In this document: positions 1 to 11,602 of the stretch, in pieces
How positions within the stretch are numbered: the first letter of the stretch is position 1
How the letters are laid out: the number at the start of each line of letters is the position of its first letter
Source: Serratia liquefaciens ATCC 27592
GTDB taxonomy: Bacteria > Pseudomonadota > Gammaproteobacteria > Enterobacterales > Enterobacteriaceae
NCBI RefSeq assembly: GCF_000422085.1
Contig: NC_021741.1
Span: forward strand, 1-64,000
DNA length: 64,000 nucleotides
Direction: 5' to 3'
Translations under genes and position numbers: made by a program
The notes under the pieces: generated by a model
Told to the model about the DNA's origin: nothing
Databases searched by the model: none
What the model saw: only the letters and a program-made list of their open reading frames with translations

Positions 1-83
1 CCGGGTATGTGTCAAAAATCATGAGTTATAAAAAATTAGCCTGATTCTTTTCTTTTATTGATCTTGTTCGAGTGGAGTCCGCC

Positions 84-1481
84 GTGTCACTTTCGCTTTG
101 GCAGCAGTGTCTTGCCCGATTGCAGGATGAGTTACCTGCCACAGAATTTAGTATGTGGATACGCCCATTGCAGGCGGAACTGAGTGACAACACCCTGGCG
201 CTTTATGCGCCCAATCGTTTTGTGCTGGATTGGGTTCGCGATAAGTACTTAAACAATATCAATGGCCTGTTGAATGATTTCTGCGGTACGGATGCCCCCT
301 TGCTGCGTTTTGAAGTGGGCAGCAAACCGATCTCCCAAATCATCAGCCAGACCGTTACCGCCAGCGTGAGTGCAAGCGCACCCAGCGCACCGGTAGCGCG
401 CGCCGTGGCGCCGTCCCGCCCCAGTTGGGACAACGCGGCTCCTCAGCCTGAACTTTCCTACCGCTCCAACGTTAACCCAAAGCATACCTTTGATAACTTT
501 GTTGAGGGTAAATCCAACCAGTTGGCGCGCGCGGCGGCCCGCCAGGTGGCGGATAACCCGGGCGGCGCCTATAACCCGTTGTTCCTGTATGGCGGCACCG
601 GCCTGGGTAAAACTCACCTGTTGCACGCGGTAGGCAACGGCATCATGGCCCGCAAGGCCAACGCCAAAGTGGTCTATATGCACTCTGAACGCTTTGTTCA
701 GGACATGGTCAAAGCCTTGCAGAACAATGCCATTGAAGAATTTAAGCGTTATTACCGCTCGGTCGATGCGCTGCTGATCGATGACATCCAATTTTTTGCC
801 AATAAAGAGCGTTCGCAGGAAGAGTTCTTCCATACCTTTAACGCCCTGTTGGAAGGCAATCAGCAGATTATCCTGACCTCAGACCGCTACCCGAAAGAGA
901 TTAACGGCGTGGAAGATCGCCTGAAGTCTCGCTTCGGTTGGGGGCTGACGGTAGCGATCGAGCCGCCTGAGCTGGAAACTCGCGTGGCGATCCTGATGAA
1001 AAAGGCCGACGAGAACGATATCCGTCTGCCGGGCGAAGTGGCGTTCTTTATCGCCAAGCGCCTGCGTTCCAACGTGCGTGAGCTCGAAGGTGCGCTGAAC
1101 CGCGTGATTGCCAACGCAAACTTTACCGGCCGTGCCATTACCATTGATTTCGTGCGTGAAGCGCTGCGCGATCTGCTGGCTCTGCAGGAAAAGCTGGTCA
1201 CCATCGATAATATTCAAAAGACGGTGGCGGAATACTATAAAATTAAAGTCGCGGATTTGTTGTCCAAGCGGCGTTCGCGTTCCGTTGCCCGCCCGCGCCA
1301 AATGGCGATGGCATTGGCAAAAGAACTCACCAACCACAGCCTGCCAGAAATCGGCGATGCGTTTGGTGGCCGCGACCATACCACGGTGTTGCACGCCTGC
1401 CGGAAGATTGAGCAGCTGCGTGAGGAAAGTCACGACATCAAAGAAGATTTCTCCAATTTAATCAGAACATTATCTTCCTAG
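84..1481 (+). CDS. dnaA: Chromosomal replication initiator protein DnaA
   Basis: DnaA is the AAA+ initiator that binds DnaA boxes at oriC, melts the origin and loads DnaB. The 465-residue product keeps all four domains: the DnaB-binding N-terminus ([17 protein letters not shown]), a variable Ala/Pro/Ser-rich linker near residues 85-135, the AAA+ core with Walker [11 protein letters not shown] near 170 and Walker [10 protein letters not shown], and the C-terminal DNA-binding signature [18 protein letters not shown]. The GTG at 84 is chosen over the in-frame GTG at 72 because GGAG lies 7-8 bases upstream of it and the protein then begins MSLSLWQQ like the E. coli protein. It heads an operon with dnaN, recF and gyrB. 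Confidence 0.98.
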   Translation: MSLSLWQQCLARLQDELPATEFSMWIRPLQAELSDNTLALYAPNRFVLDWVRDKYLNNINGLLNDFCGTDAPLLRFEVGSKPISQIISQTVTASVSASAPSAPVARAVAPSRPSWDNAAPQPELSYRSNVNPKHTFDNFVEGKSNQLARAAARQVADNPGGAYNPLFLYGGTGLGKTHLLHAVGNGIMARKANAKVVYMHSERFVQDMVKALQNNAIEEFKRYYRSVDALLIDDIQFFANKERSQEEFFHTFNALLEGNQQIILTSDRYPKEINGVEDRLKSRFGWGLTVAIEPPELETRVAILMKKADENDIRLPGEVAFFIAKRLRSNVRELEGALNRVIANANFTGRAITIDFVREALRDLLALQEKLVTIDNIQKTVAEYYKIKVADLLSKRRSRSVARPRQMAMALAKELTNHSLPEIGDAFGGRDHTTVLHACRKIEQLREESHDIKEDFSNLIRTLSS

Positions 1482-1485
1482 CGCT

Positions 1486-2586
1486 ATGAAATTTATCGTT
1501 GAACGTGAGCATCTGCTAAAACCGCTGCAACAGGTGAGCAGCCCGCTGGGCGGCCGCCCAACCTTGCCAATTCTGGGTAACCTGCTGTTGCAGGTGACGG
1601 AAGGCTCCCTGCTGCTGACCGGCACCGATCTGGAGATGGAGATGGTGGCGCGCGTTGCCCTGTCCCAGCCCCATGAAGCGGGCGCGACTACCGTCCCCGC
1701 GCGTAAATTCTTTGATATCTGCCGTGGTCTGCCTGAAGGGGCCGAGATCACCGTAACGCTTGAAAGCGAGCGCATGTTGGTGCGTTCCGGCCGCAGCCGC
1801 TTCTCACTTTCTACGTTGCCGGCGGCGGATTTCCCGAACCTGGACGACTGGCAGAGCGAAGTTGAATTTTCGCTGCCACAGGCAACGCTGAAGCGCCTGA
1901 TTGAAGCTACGCAGTTCTCGATGGCTCATCAGGACGTGCGTTACTACTTAAACGGCATGCTGTTCGAAACCGAAGGGGAAGAGCTGCGTACCGTGGCGAC
2001 CGACGGTCACCGTCTGGCGGTGTGCTCGATGCCGATCGGCCAGGAATTGCCGTCGCATTCGGTGATCGTGCCGCGTAAAGGCGTGATGGAGCTGGTGCGT
2101 CTGCTGGACGGTGGTGAGACCTTGCTGCAACTGCAGATCGGCAGCAACAACATTCGCGCTCACGTCGGTGACTTTATCTTCACCTCCAAGCTGGTTGACG
2201 GCCGTTTCCCTGATTATCGCCGCGTATTGCCGAAGAACCCGGACAAAACGCTGGAAGCCGGCTGCGACTTGCTCAAGCAGGCGTTTGCCCGCGCGGCCAT
2301 TTTGTCGAACGAAAAGTTCCGCGGTGTGCGCCTGTACGTTAGCCAGAACCAGCTCAAGATCACCGCCAACAACCCGGAACAGGAAGAAGCGGAAGAGATC
2401 CTCGATGTCAGCTACGACGGCACCGAGATGGAAATTGGTTTTAACGTCAGTTACGTGCTGGACGTTTTGAACGCGCTCAAGTGTGAAGATGTGCGTCTGC
2501 TGCTGACCGACTCGGTTTCCAGCGTGCAGATCGAAGACGGTGCCAGTAAGTCTGCTGCTTACGTCGTCATGCCAATGCGGCTGTAG
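1486..2586 (+). CDS. dnaN: DNA polymerase III beta subunit (sliding clamp)
   Basis: The beta clamp is a ring-shaped dimer that tethers polymerase III and many repair proteins to DNA. The 366-residue product equals the usual length and has the three repeated clamp domains. It begins MKFIVEREHLLKPLQQV and ends with the typical YVVMPMRL, whose last residues help form the peptide-binding pocket. It starts 4 bases after the dnaA stop, so the two are likely translationally coupled. A palindromic repeat separates it from recF. Confidence 0.98.
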   Translation: MKFIVEREHLLKPLQQVSSPLGGRPTLPILGNLLLQVTEGSLLLTGTDLEMEMVARVALSQPHEAGATTVPARKFFDICRGLPEGAEITVTLESERMLVRSGRSRFSLSTLPAADFPNLDDWQSEVEFSLPQATLKRLIEATQFSMAHQDVRYYLNGMLFETEGEELRTVATDGHRLAVCSMPIGQELPSHSVIVPRKGVMELVRLLDGGETLLQLQIGSNNIRAHVGDFIFTSKLVDGRFPDYRRVLPKNPDKTLEAGCDLLKQAFARAAILSNEKFRGVRLYVSQNQLKITANNPEQEEAEEILDVSYDGTEMEIGFNVSYVLDVLNALKCEDVRLLLTDSVSSVQIEDGASKSAAYVVMPMRL

Positions 2587-2594
2587 AATTTATC

Positions 2595-2710
2595 GGGCTA
2601 TCTTACTTGCCCCTTTGCGATTGGGCAGTGCTCGCAATCCTCACGTACTCTGTGTACGCTCCGGTTGCTGTGTGCTGGCCGCACGCAAAGGGTCTGCGAC
2701 AATAACGCCC
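2595..2710. repeat. Palindromic intergenic repeat, copy 1 (dnaN/recF)
   Basis: This 116-bp imperfect palindrome runs from GGGCTATCTTACTTG to GCGACAATAACGCCC. It contains GGGCAGTGCTCG, a central CCTCACGTAC...GTGTACGCTCC hairpin, and GCTGGCCGCACGCAAA. The same segments, in the same order and orientation, occur at 44645-44760 and, more diverged, at 59013-59123. It lies within the transcribed dnaN-recF region, so it should fold into a long RNA hairpin. It resembles ERIC elements in size and architecture but not in sequence; I cannot name the family. Confidence 0.8.
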
Positions 2711-2741
2711 TGGGCTGTTCGATGATTAAGATAACTGCAGC

Positions 2742-3827
2742 ATGGCATTAACGCGTTTACTGATTAAAGACTTCCGCAATATAGAAGCGGCGGATTTGGC
2801 GCTGGCGCCGGGATTCAACTTCCTGGTTGGTGCCAACGGCAGCGGGAAAACCAGCGTGCTTGAGGCGGTGTATACCCTTGGGCACGGGCGTGCGTTTCGC
2901 AGCCTGCAGGCCGGCCGGGTGATCCGCCACGACCAGCCGGAGTTCATTTTGCACGGCCGCATTGACGGTGCAGAACGTGAAATATCCGTAGGATTAAGCA
3001 AGAGCCGTCAGGGTGACAGCAAGGTACGCATCGATGGCAGCGACGGCCACAAAGTGGCTGAACTGGCGCAGTTATTGCCGATGCAACTGATCACCCCCGA
3101 AGGTTTTACCCTGCTAAACGGCGGGCCGAAATTCCGGCGCGCCTTCCTGGACTGGGGCTGTTTTCATAACGAACCCGGTTTTTTCACCGCCTGGAGCAAC
3201 CTGAAACGGTTACTGAAGCAGCGCAATGCCGCGCTGCGCCAGGTCAGTCGCTATGCGCAAATCCGCGCCTGGGATCAGGAACTGATCCCGTTGGCAGAGC
3301 GCATCAGCGAGTGGCGGGCAGCTTACAGCGACGCGATTGCCGCGGATATTACCGCGACGTGCGCGCAGTTTTTGCCCGAATTTGCCCTGAGTTTCTCTTT
3401 CCAGCGCGGCTGGGACAAAGAGAGCGACTACGGAGAGCTGCTGGAGCGCCAGTTTGAGCGCGACAGGGCGTTAACCTATACCGCGGTGGGGCCGCATAAG
3501 GCGGACTTCCGCATTCGTGCCGACGGCACGCCGGTAGAGGATTTGTTATCGCGCGGTCAGCTTAAATTGCTGATGTGCGCATTGCGCTTAGCGCAGGGTG
3601 AGTTTCTCACCCGGCAGAGCGGGCGGCGTTGCCTGTATCTGATTGATGATTTTGCCTCCGAGCTGGACACCGGCCGTCGCCGGTTGCTGGCCGATCGCCT
3701 GAAAGCCACCCAGGCCCAGGTCTTTGTCAGTGCCGTGAGCGCTGAACAAGTGACCGATATGGCCGGTGAAAAGGGCAAGATGTTCCGCGTGGAACAAGGT
3801 AAAATAGAGGTTCAACCACAGGACTAA
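2742..3827 (+). CDS. recF: DNA replication/repair protein RecF
   Basis: RecF is an SMC-like ATPase that, with RecO and RecR, helps load RecA at gapped DNA and stalled forks. The 361-residue product has Walker [14 protein letters not shown] at about residues 30-42, the ABC signature [10 protein letters not shown] near 270, and Walker [14 protein letters not shown] near 300. It is close to the usual length of about 357. It begins [15 protein letters not shown] and sits between dnaN and gyrB, the standard order. Confidence 0.97.
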
Positions 3828-6260
<2,433 letters not shown>

Positions 6261-6276
6261 CGCATTGATGACTGTG

Positions 6277-6311
6277 AAAATCCGCGCCGGGCAACCCGCG
6301 CGGATTTTTTT
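6277..6311 (+). terminator. Intrinsic terminator after gyrB
   Basis: AAAATCCGCGC and GCGCGGATTTT form a GC-rich stem around a short loop, followed by a run of seven T. It lies 17 bases after the gyrB stop. Confidence 0.9.
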
Positions 6312-6383
6312 ACGCCGTTTTTGACGCTGACACGGCGGGCTGAAACGCGTTAGCATGGAAAAAAACCACTGGGAGAGGATCGA

Positions 6384-7199
6384 ATGGCTATTGAACTGAT
6401 TGCGATTGATATGGACGGCACGCTGCTCAACCCGCAGCACCAAATTACGCCGTCGGTAAAGCAGGCAATCACCGAGGCGCGCCGCAAAGGGGTGCATGTG
6501 GTGCTGGCCACCGGGCGGCCTTACGTCGGCGTGCAAGACTATCTGCGTCAGTTGGACATTCAGGGACCTGGTGATTTTTGTATTACCTATAACGGTGCGC
6601 TGGTTTTGAAGGCGGTAGATGGTGCCTGCATCCTGCAGGAAACGCTGGGCTTTGAGGATTATCTCTACTTCGAGCAGATGGCGCGTGAACTCGGCGTTCA
6701 CTATCAGGCGTTTGATTTCGATACGTTGTATACACCGAACAAAGATATCGGCAAATACACCGTGCATGAATCGGAGATGACCGGCATTCCGCTCAAGTAC
6801 CGCAGCGTGGAAGAGATGGATCCGGCGATCCGTTTCCCTAAGTTGATGATGGTTGACGAGCCTGAGCTGTTGGATCGTGCCATCGCCCGCATCCCGGCTG
6901 AAACGCGGGAGCGTTATACCATCCTGAAAAGCGCGCCGTATTTCCTGGAGATCCTGCATAAGAACGTGGATAAAGGGACCGGCGTAAAAATGCTGGCCGA
7001 TCATCTCGGTATTGCACAGCAAAACGTGATGACGTTGGGCGATCAAGCCAACGACACCGCAATGATCGAGTATGCCGGCGTTGGCGTGGCCATGGGCAAT
7101 GCCATTGAGGAACTGAAGGCGGTGGCGCAGTTTGTGACCACCACCAATACCGAAGACGGCGTGGCACGCGCCATCCAGAAATTTGTGCTGAATGCCTAA
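6384..7199 (+). CDS. yidA: Sugar-phosphate phosphatase YidA (HAD, Cof type)
   Basis: YidA is a cytosolic HAD-superfamily Cof-type phosphatase; the E. coli enzyme acts on alpha-glucose-1-phosphate and other sugar phosphates. The 271-residue product carries the nucleophile motif IDMDGTLL (Asp9, Asp11), motif II ATGRPY, and the C-terminal GDQANDTAMIE metal-binding loop near 220. The C2-type cap lies between. It starts at ATG after GGGAGAGG and follows the gyrB terminator, as in E. coli. Confidence 0.94.
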   Translation: MAIELIAIDMDGTLLNPQHQITPSVKQAITEARRKGVHVVLATGRPYVGVQDYLRQLDIQGPGDFCITYNGALVLKAVDGACILQETLGFEDYLYFEQMARELGVHYQAFDFDTLYTPNKDIGKYTVHESEMTGIPLKYRSVEEMDPAIRFPKLMMVDEPELLDRAIARIPAETRERYTILKSAPYFLEILHKNVDKGTGVKMLADHLGIAQQNVMTLGDQANDTAMIEYAGVGVAMGNAIEELKAVAQFVTTTNTEDGVARAIQKFVLNA

Positions 7200-7213
7200 C
7201 GTTGTTTTGCATC

Positions 7214-7240
7214 AGGGGGCGCAGTTGCGCCCCTTAATTT
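7214..7240. terminator. Terminator between yidA and the convergent gene
   Basis: GGGGCGCA and TGCGCCCC form a stem with a 2-base loop, followed by TTAATTT on the plus strand. It sits between yidA and the convergent cyclodeaminase-family gene and may stop both. Confidence 0.75.
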
Positions 7241-7242
7241 CG

Positions 7243-8184
7243 TTATAACCGCGCTAAAATTCCCTTCACAATCTGCACATCCTGAATCGCCAACCCGGTC
7301 AGATCGGCCAGGGTGATTTGCTCCGGATCGCTGCGCACCTTCTTTCCTTGCGCCAGAGCGGTACCTAATTCGACGATGGGTATCGAAGCCAACAATCCTT
7401 GCCGATAAGCCGTGGCGATTTCGCCGTATTCTGTACATTGAGACACAGAGTCTGCCAGCAACACATCTGCCCTGGCCACCAGACCGCTCTCCAGTTCCTG
7501 CTTGCCATGGGAATCGGCGCCTACCGCGGTGATGTGGGTGCCGGGCCGAATATCCGTCGCCCGCAGAATCGGCTCTCGGCTGGGCGTGGTGGTGATAATC
7601 AACCGGCAGTGTGCCGCCAGTTCTGCCGCATCCTGGGTTGTATGCACCCGAAATCCTTCGGCCTCGGCACGGCGACGGTAGGCTTGCAGCGCCGACTCGT
7701 TGCGGCCCCATACCCAGACTTCACGGCAGGCGGTCAGAGGTTTTAGCTGTTGCAACTGCAGCAGGGCCTGCATGCCGCAGCCGACGATACCTATGGCCGG
7801 GATCTCCGTCGGTGCGCACAGTTCGGCGACGATGCGCCCGGCCAGAGCGGTGCGTAATGCGGTTAACCAGCCTTCGTCCAGCAACAACGCCTGCGGTTCA
7901 CCGGTTTGTGCTGAGAAAGCCATCATCAGCCCTTGATTGCTGGCCAACCCCTGCGCTGGATTACGGTAAAAACCGGAGGAAACCTTGAGGACAAATTGCT
8001 CGTCTCCTTCCAGCCACGCCGATTTAATACAGCAGTCACCGGCTGCCTGCTCAAACAGAAAATGTTGTACCGGCGGTTGCTGTACCTGCCGTTTTGAATA
8101 GGCAATAAACCCTTCTTTTAGCAGTAACGTGGTGGCATCTGCGTCGAAAGCTTCAAGTATCTGCCTTTTGTTAAGGATTTTCAT
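7243..8184 (-). CDS. Ornithine cyclodeaminase / mu-crystallin family protein
   Basis: The 313-residue protein belongs to the NAD(P)-dependent ornithine cyclodeaminase / mu-crystallin family, which includes ornithine cyclodeaminase, ketimine and pyrroline-2-carboxylate reductases, alanine dehydrogenases and EutC of ectoine catabolism. Visible motifs are the Rossmann loop IGIVGCGMQA at about 131-140 and GADSHGKQEL near 222-231, which carries the family's conserved Asp. It overlaps the upstream PLP dehydratase gene by 14 bases, so the two are co-translated. The pairing is like eutB-eutC or sbnA-sbnB, but none of the other genes of those pathways is nearby, so the substrate is unknown. Confidence 0.85.
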   Translation of the reverse strand: MKILNKRQILEAFDADATTLLLKEGFIAYSKRQVQQPPVQHFLFEQAAGDCCIKSAWLEGDEQFVLKVSSGFYRNPAQGLASNQGLMMAFSAQTGEPQALLLDEGWLTALRTALAGRIVAELCAPTEIPAIGIVGCGMQALLQLQQLKPLTACREVWVWGRNESALQAYRRRAEAEGFRVHTTQDAAELAAHCRLIITTTPSREPILRATDIRPGTHITAVGADSHGKQELESGLVARADVLLADSVSQCTEYGEIATAYRQGLLASIPIVELGTALAQGKKVRSDPEQITLADLTGLAIQDVQIVKGILARL

Positions 8185-9139
8185 CGGCGATCGCCTTGAG
8201 GTATTTCTCGAGCACGATGTTTTTTCCGCACAGGACGACGGCCACTTTTTTCCCCTGAAATTCCGGTGCCAGTTTGATGGCGGCGGCTAAGGCTACCCCG
8301 GCAGCCCCTTCGATAATCCAGCGATCGCTGACGGCAATTTGGCGCATAGCCTGCTTGATTTCAGTTTCACTGACCAAGACTTTGCGGTCGATCAACTGCT
8401 GACACAGAGAGAAGGTAATAGCACCGGGCTCCACGCCCCCGGCAGTGCCGTCGGACAGGGTATCTTGCTCTTCCACCGGGAAAATGTGGCCGGCTTCCAA
8501 TGCGCTGTACATGCTGGTGGCGTTTTCCGGCCAACAGGCAATTAGCTGCGTTTTCGGCGATAGTTGCTGCAAAACGCTGCCAATGCCCGAAATATAGCCG
8601 CCACCACCCACCGCGACAAACACCGCATCCAAATCCGGCTGTTGTTCGACCAGCTCCATGCCGCAGGTCCCCTGACCGGCGATGACCTGCTCGTCATTAT
8701 AGGGAGAGACATAAACTTTCCCTTGTTCCTGCGCCGCCTTTTCCCCCGCCTGCTCGGCATTCAGCGCATCGCCCGCCACCAGCTCTACCTGGGCTCCCAG
8801 CGCGCGAATGGTATCGAGTTTTATCGCCGCTGCCGTTTCCGGCGCATAAACCTTGACCTCAACGCCCATCAACTTTCCCGCCAGCGCCATCGCCTGGCCA
8901 TGATTGCCGCTGGAGGCGGCGATCACTCCGCGTTGGCGTTGCTCTTCACTCAGTAGCCGCAGTTTATTACTGGCGCCGCGAAACTTAAAAGAGCCGGTAG
9001 GCTGCAGGTGGTCGCATTTCAGGAACAGTTCGCAACCCAAGCGTTGCGACAACAGTACGCTGCGTTCCAGTGGGGTGACGCGAACCTGTGGGCGCAATTG
9101 TTGATGGGCGGAAACAATTGCATCGAATAAGTGGCTCAT
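8171..9139 (-). CDS. Threonine/serine dehydratase-like PLP enzyme
   Basis: A fold-type II PLP enzyme of 322 residues, similar to catabolic threonine dehydratases, serine racemases and EutB. SFKFRGA carries the PLP lysine (Lys52), SSGNHGQ (76-82) is the substrate/PLP loop, and a glycine-rich GGGGYISG near 177 binds the phosphate. There is no ACT-like regulatory domain, so this is not biosynthetic IlvA. It is the first gene of a two-gene unit with the ornithine-cyclodeaminase-family gene and is divergent from dgoR. The exact substrate (threonine, serine, hydroxyaspartate or another amino acid) cannot be read from the sequence. Confidence 0.85.
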   Translation of the reverse strand: MSHLFDAIVSAHQQLRPQVRVTPLERSVLLSQRLGCELFLKCDHLQPTGSFKFRGASNKLRLLSEEQRQRGVIAASSGNHGQAMALAGKLMGVEVKVYAPETAAAIKLDTIRALGAQVELVAGDALNAEQAGEKAAQEQGKVYVSPYNDEQVIAGQGTCGMELVEQQPDLDAVFVAVGGGGYISGIGSVLQQLSPKTQLIACWPENATSMYSALEAGHIFPVEEQDTLSDGTAGGVEPGAITFSLCQQLIDRKVLVSETEIKQAMRQIAVSDRWIIEGAAGVALAAAIKLAPEFQGKKVAVVLCGKNIVLEKYLKAIADENP

Positions 9140-9262
9140 GACGGCTCCAGTAAAGAAGGTGGTATAGACTTTAAAATCCAGTTTGTACTTTTTAGTCTTT
9201 TATGTAAACCCCGAAGTTACACAACCAGAAGGCGTTTATCTTATTGTCTGTTTTGTGATCTT

Positions 9263-9298
9263 GATTGTAGTACGATATTAATAATTAGTACTACAATC
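9263..9298. promoter_or_regulatory. Putative DgoR operator
   Basis: GATTGTAGTAC (9263-9273) and GTACTACAATC (9288-9298) are perfect 11-bp inverted arms around a 14-bp AT-rich spacer. The site lies 115 bp before dgoR and 124 bp before the divergent dehydratase gene. GntR/FadR-type regulators such as DgoR bind inverted repeats in their own promoters, so this is the likely operator for the dgo operon. Whether it also affects the divergent pair is not known. Confidence 0.75.
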
Positions 9299-9412
9299 AG
9301 GCGTCGGTAGGTGAGTGAGTTATGAAGATTGTGCTGCAACCGCAGGACGCCAGCAGGCGCTACGGGTAAAGTGAATCCGTCACCACAGCATGGCGAACGC
9401 CACGGAGTCATT

Positions 9413-10111
9413 ATGAATAAGCAGCAGATCGGGAAAACAGACCGAATCATTATTGAGATTGGCCGGCAGATCGTCGGCGGAAAGTATATGCCGGGTTCAC
9501 CACTGCCGGCCGAGGCCGAGTTGTGCGAAGAGTTTCAGACCTCGCGCAACATTATCCGCGAAGTGCTCCGCGCGTTGATGGCAAAGCGTTTGGTCGAGGT
9601 TAAACGCTATCGCGGCGCCTTTGTCACCCTGCGCAATCAGTGGAATTACCTGGATACCGACGTACTGAACTGGGTGTTGGCCCAGGATTACGACCCACGG
9701 CTGATTGCTGCGATGAGCGAGGTTCGTAACCTGGTGGAGCCTTCTATAGCCCGCTGGGCAGCGGAACGGGCGACGTCCAGCGAACTGGCGGTGATTGAGT
9801 CGGCGCTGAACGACATGATGACCCATCACCAGGATCGTGAACGCTTCAATGAAGCTGATATCCGCTACCACGAAGCGGTGCTGGCGGCGGTGCATAACCC
9901 GGTATTGCAACAACTTAGCGTAGCGATTAGTTCGCTCCAGCGCGCGGTGTTTGAGCGTACCTATATGCCGGATGAGGGCAATATGCCGCGTACCCTGCGT
10001 GAGCATCGGGAATTGTATGACGCTATCCGTCATCAGGATCCAGATGCTGCCGAACAGGCGGCACTGGCAATGATTGCCAGCTCTACCAAAAGGTTAAAGG
10101 ACATTACATGA
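9413..10111 (+). CDS. dgoR: Galactonate operon repressor DgoR
   Basis: A 232-residue FadR-subfamily GntR regulator with an N-terminal winged helix (LPAEAELCEEFQTSRNIIREV) and a C-terminal FCD ligand-binding domain (residues 90-215). It closely matches E. coli DgoR throughout (WNYLDTDVLNWVL, EVRNLVEPSIARWAAERATS). DgoR represses the dgo operon until galactonate binds. ATG at 9413 is preferred to the upstream in-frame TTG at 9329 because ACGGAG precedes it and the 28-residue extension is absent from the family. The last four bases overlap dgoK. Confidence 0.95.
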   Translation: MNKQQIGKTDRIIIEIGRQIVGGKYMPGSPLPAEAELCEEFQTSRNIIREVLRALMAKRLVEVKRYRGAFVTLRNQWNYLDTDVLNWVLAQDYDPRLIAAMSEVRNLVEPSIARWAAERATSSELAVIESALNDMMTHHQDRERFNEADIRYHEAVLAAVHNPVLQQLSVAISSLQRAVFERTYMPDEGNMPRTLREHRELYDAIRHQDPDAAEQAALAMIASSTKRLKDIT

Positions 10112-11001
10112 GTGACAGCTTTATCGCGATTGACTGGGGTTCCACTAACTTGCGTGTCTGGCGCTACGAACAGGGTGTCTGTGTCGACAGCCTGCAGTCG
10201 GAGGCCGGTGTTACCCGCCTTGGCGACCGTTCGCCGCAGCAGGTTTTCAGTGAGATGATGGCTCGCTGGGCGGAACCGCTGCCGGTGGTGATGGCGGGGA
10301 TGATCGGCAGCAATGCCGGTTGGTTGCAGGCACCTTATCTGCAATGTCCAACCCGTCTGAACGATGTGGCGCAGCAGTTAACCGTGGTAGAGCAGGCTTT
10401 ACCTTATTCCGCATGGATCATCCCGGGAATATGCGTCGAACGTGCAGATAATTGCAATGTCATGCGCGGTGAAGAAACCCAACTGATTGGCGCTTATGCG
10501 GAACGGCCCTCGGCGGTGTATGTGATGCCCGGCACCCACAGCAAATGGGTGCGGATGGAGGGGGATACTTTGGCCGATTTCCGCACGGTCATGACCGGTG
10601 AGTTGCATCATCTGCTGCTCCAGCATTCGCTGATTGGTGCAGGGCTGGGCAGGCAGCATCCTGATCCGCAGGCATTTGTGCGTGGGTTGGAGACCGGCAT
10701 GCATGAAACTCATATTGTGCGCAGCCTGTTTGAAACCCGTGCCGCTCATGTGCTTGGAAAACTGGAAAAAAGCGCGGTCAGCGACTGGCTTTCGGGGTTG
10801 CTGATTGGCAACGAGGTCGCGCAGATGCAGCGTAAGTATCCGCTGCCGCCGGGAGCGGAGCTCACGGTAATCGGTAATCCGCAACTGGGTGAACGTTACG
10901 CTCAGGCGCTGAATATGGCCGGGATATGCCACCAGATACTGGACGGCGATCGGGCTTTTCAATCGGGGATAAGGAGCATTGTGCATGAGCTGGAATACTG
11001 A
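10108..11001 (+). CDS. dgoK: 2-dehydro-3-deoxygalactonokinase DgoK
   Basis: DgoK phosphorylates 2-keto-3-deoxygalactonate to the 6-phosphate, the second step of galactonate catabolism. The 297-residue product begins with the kinase phosphate loop AIDWGSTNLRVWR and has the family motif MPGTHSKWVRM near 145. It overlaps dgoR by ATGA and dgoA by 17 bases, showing tight coupling in a dgoRKAD unit. Confidence 0.95.
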   Translation: MSDSFIAIDWGSTNLRVWRYEQGVCVDSLQSEAGVTRLGDRSPQQVFSEMMARWAEPLPVVMAGMIGSNAGWLQAPYLQCPTRLNDVAQQLTVVEQALPYSAWIIPGICVERADNCNVMRGEETQLIGAYAERPSAVYVMPGTHSKWVRMEGDTLADFRTVMTGELHHLLLQHSLIGAGLGRQHPDPQAFVRGLETGMHETHIVRSLFETRAAHVLGKLEKSAVSDWLSGLLIGNEVAQMQRKYPLPPGAELTVIGNPQLGERYAQALNMAGICHQILDGDRAFQSGIRSIVHELEY

Positions 11002-11602
11002 GTTGCCGTTGATCGCCATCTTGCGCGGTATTACGCCGCAGGATGTAGGCGAACACGTCCAGGCACTATTACGTGAAGGGTTCGACGCGATCGAAATACC
11101 GATGAACTCGCCGGACTGGCAGCAAAGCATTGGCGATATGGTAAAAAAATACGGCGATCGTGCGTTGATTGGCGCCGGCACCGTGCTGCAATCGACACAG
11201 GTCGATGAGTTGGCCAGGTTGGGGGGCAAACTGGTAGTGACGCCCAACACCCAGCCGACGGTGATCCGCCGGGCGGTTGAGCTCGGCATGACGGTCTGTG
11301 CCGGTTGCGCCACCGCCTCGGAAGCGTTCAACGCGCTGGAAGCCGGCGCCCAGGCGCTGAAGATTTTTCCGTCGGTGTCCTTTGGCCCAGATTACATAAA
11401 GGCATTGAAGGCAGTATTGCCACCGCAGGTGCCGGTGTTTGCCGTCGGCGGTATTACGCCGGAAAACCTGCATCAATATCTGGCCGCAGGCTGTGCGGGT
11501 GCCGGGTTGGGGGGCGATCTCTATCGCGCCGGTCAATCGGTTGAGCGCACGGCACAGCAGGCTGCCGCATTTGTTCGGGCCTATAAGGAAGCGACTCAAT
11601 GA
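10985..11602 (+). CDS. dgoA: 2-dehydro-3-deoxy-6-phosphogalactonate aldolase DgoA
   Basis: A class I aldolase of the KDPG/KDPGal family that splits 2-keto-3-deoxy-6-phosphogalactonate into pyruvate and glyceraldehyde-3-phosphate. The 205-residue product shows the catalytic Glu in [13 protein letters not shown], and the Schiff-base lysine in ALKIFPS. ATG at 10985 is preceded by AAGGAG with 8-base spacing; the TTG two codons upstream is less likely. The gene begins inside dgoK and overlaps dgoD by ATGA. In E. coli, DgoA and DgoD were once annotated as a fusion; here they are separate. Confidence 0.95.
   Translation: MSWNTELPLIAILRGITPQDVGEHVQALLREGFDAIEIPMNSPDWQQSIGDMVKKYGDRALIGAGTVLQSTQVDELARLGGKLVVTPNTQPTVIRRAVELGMTVCAGCATASEAFNALEAGAQALKIFPSVSFGPDYIKALKAVLPPQVPVFAVGGITPENLHQYLAAGCAGAGLGGDLYRAGQSVERTAQQAAAFVRAYKEATQ

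Noticed and set aside
1..83. Origin of replication (oriC) next to dnaA
   Set aside because: The 83 bases available hold no cluster of DnaA boxes or 13-mer repeats. In this group oriC lies near mnmG, not beside dnaA.
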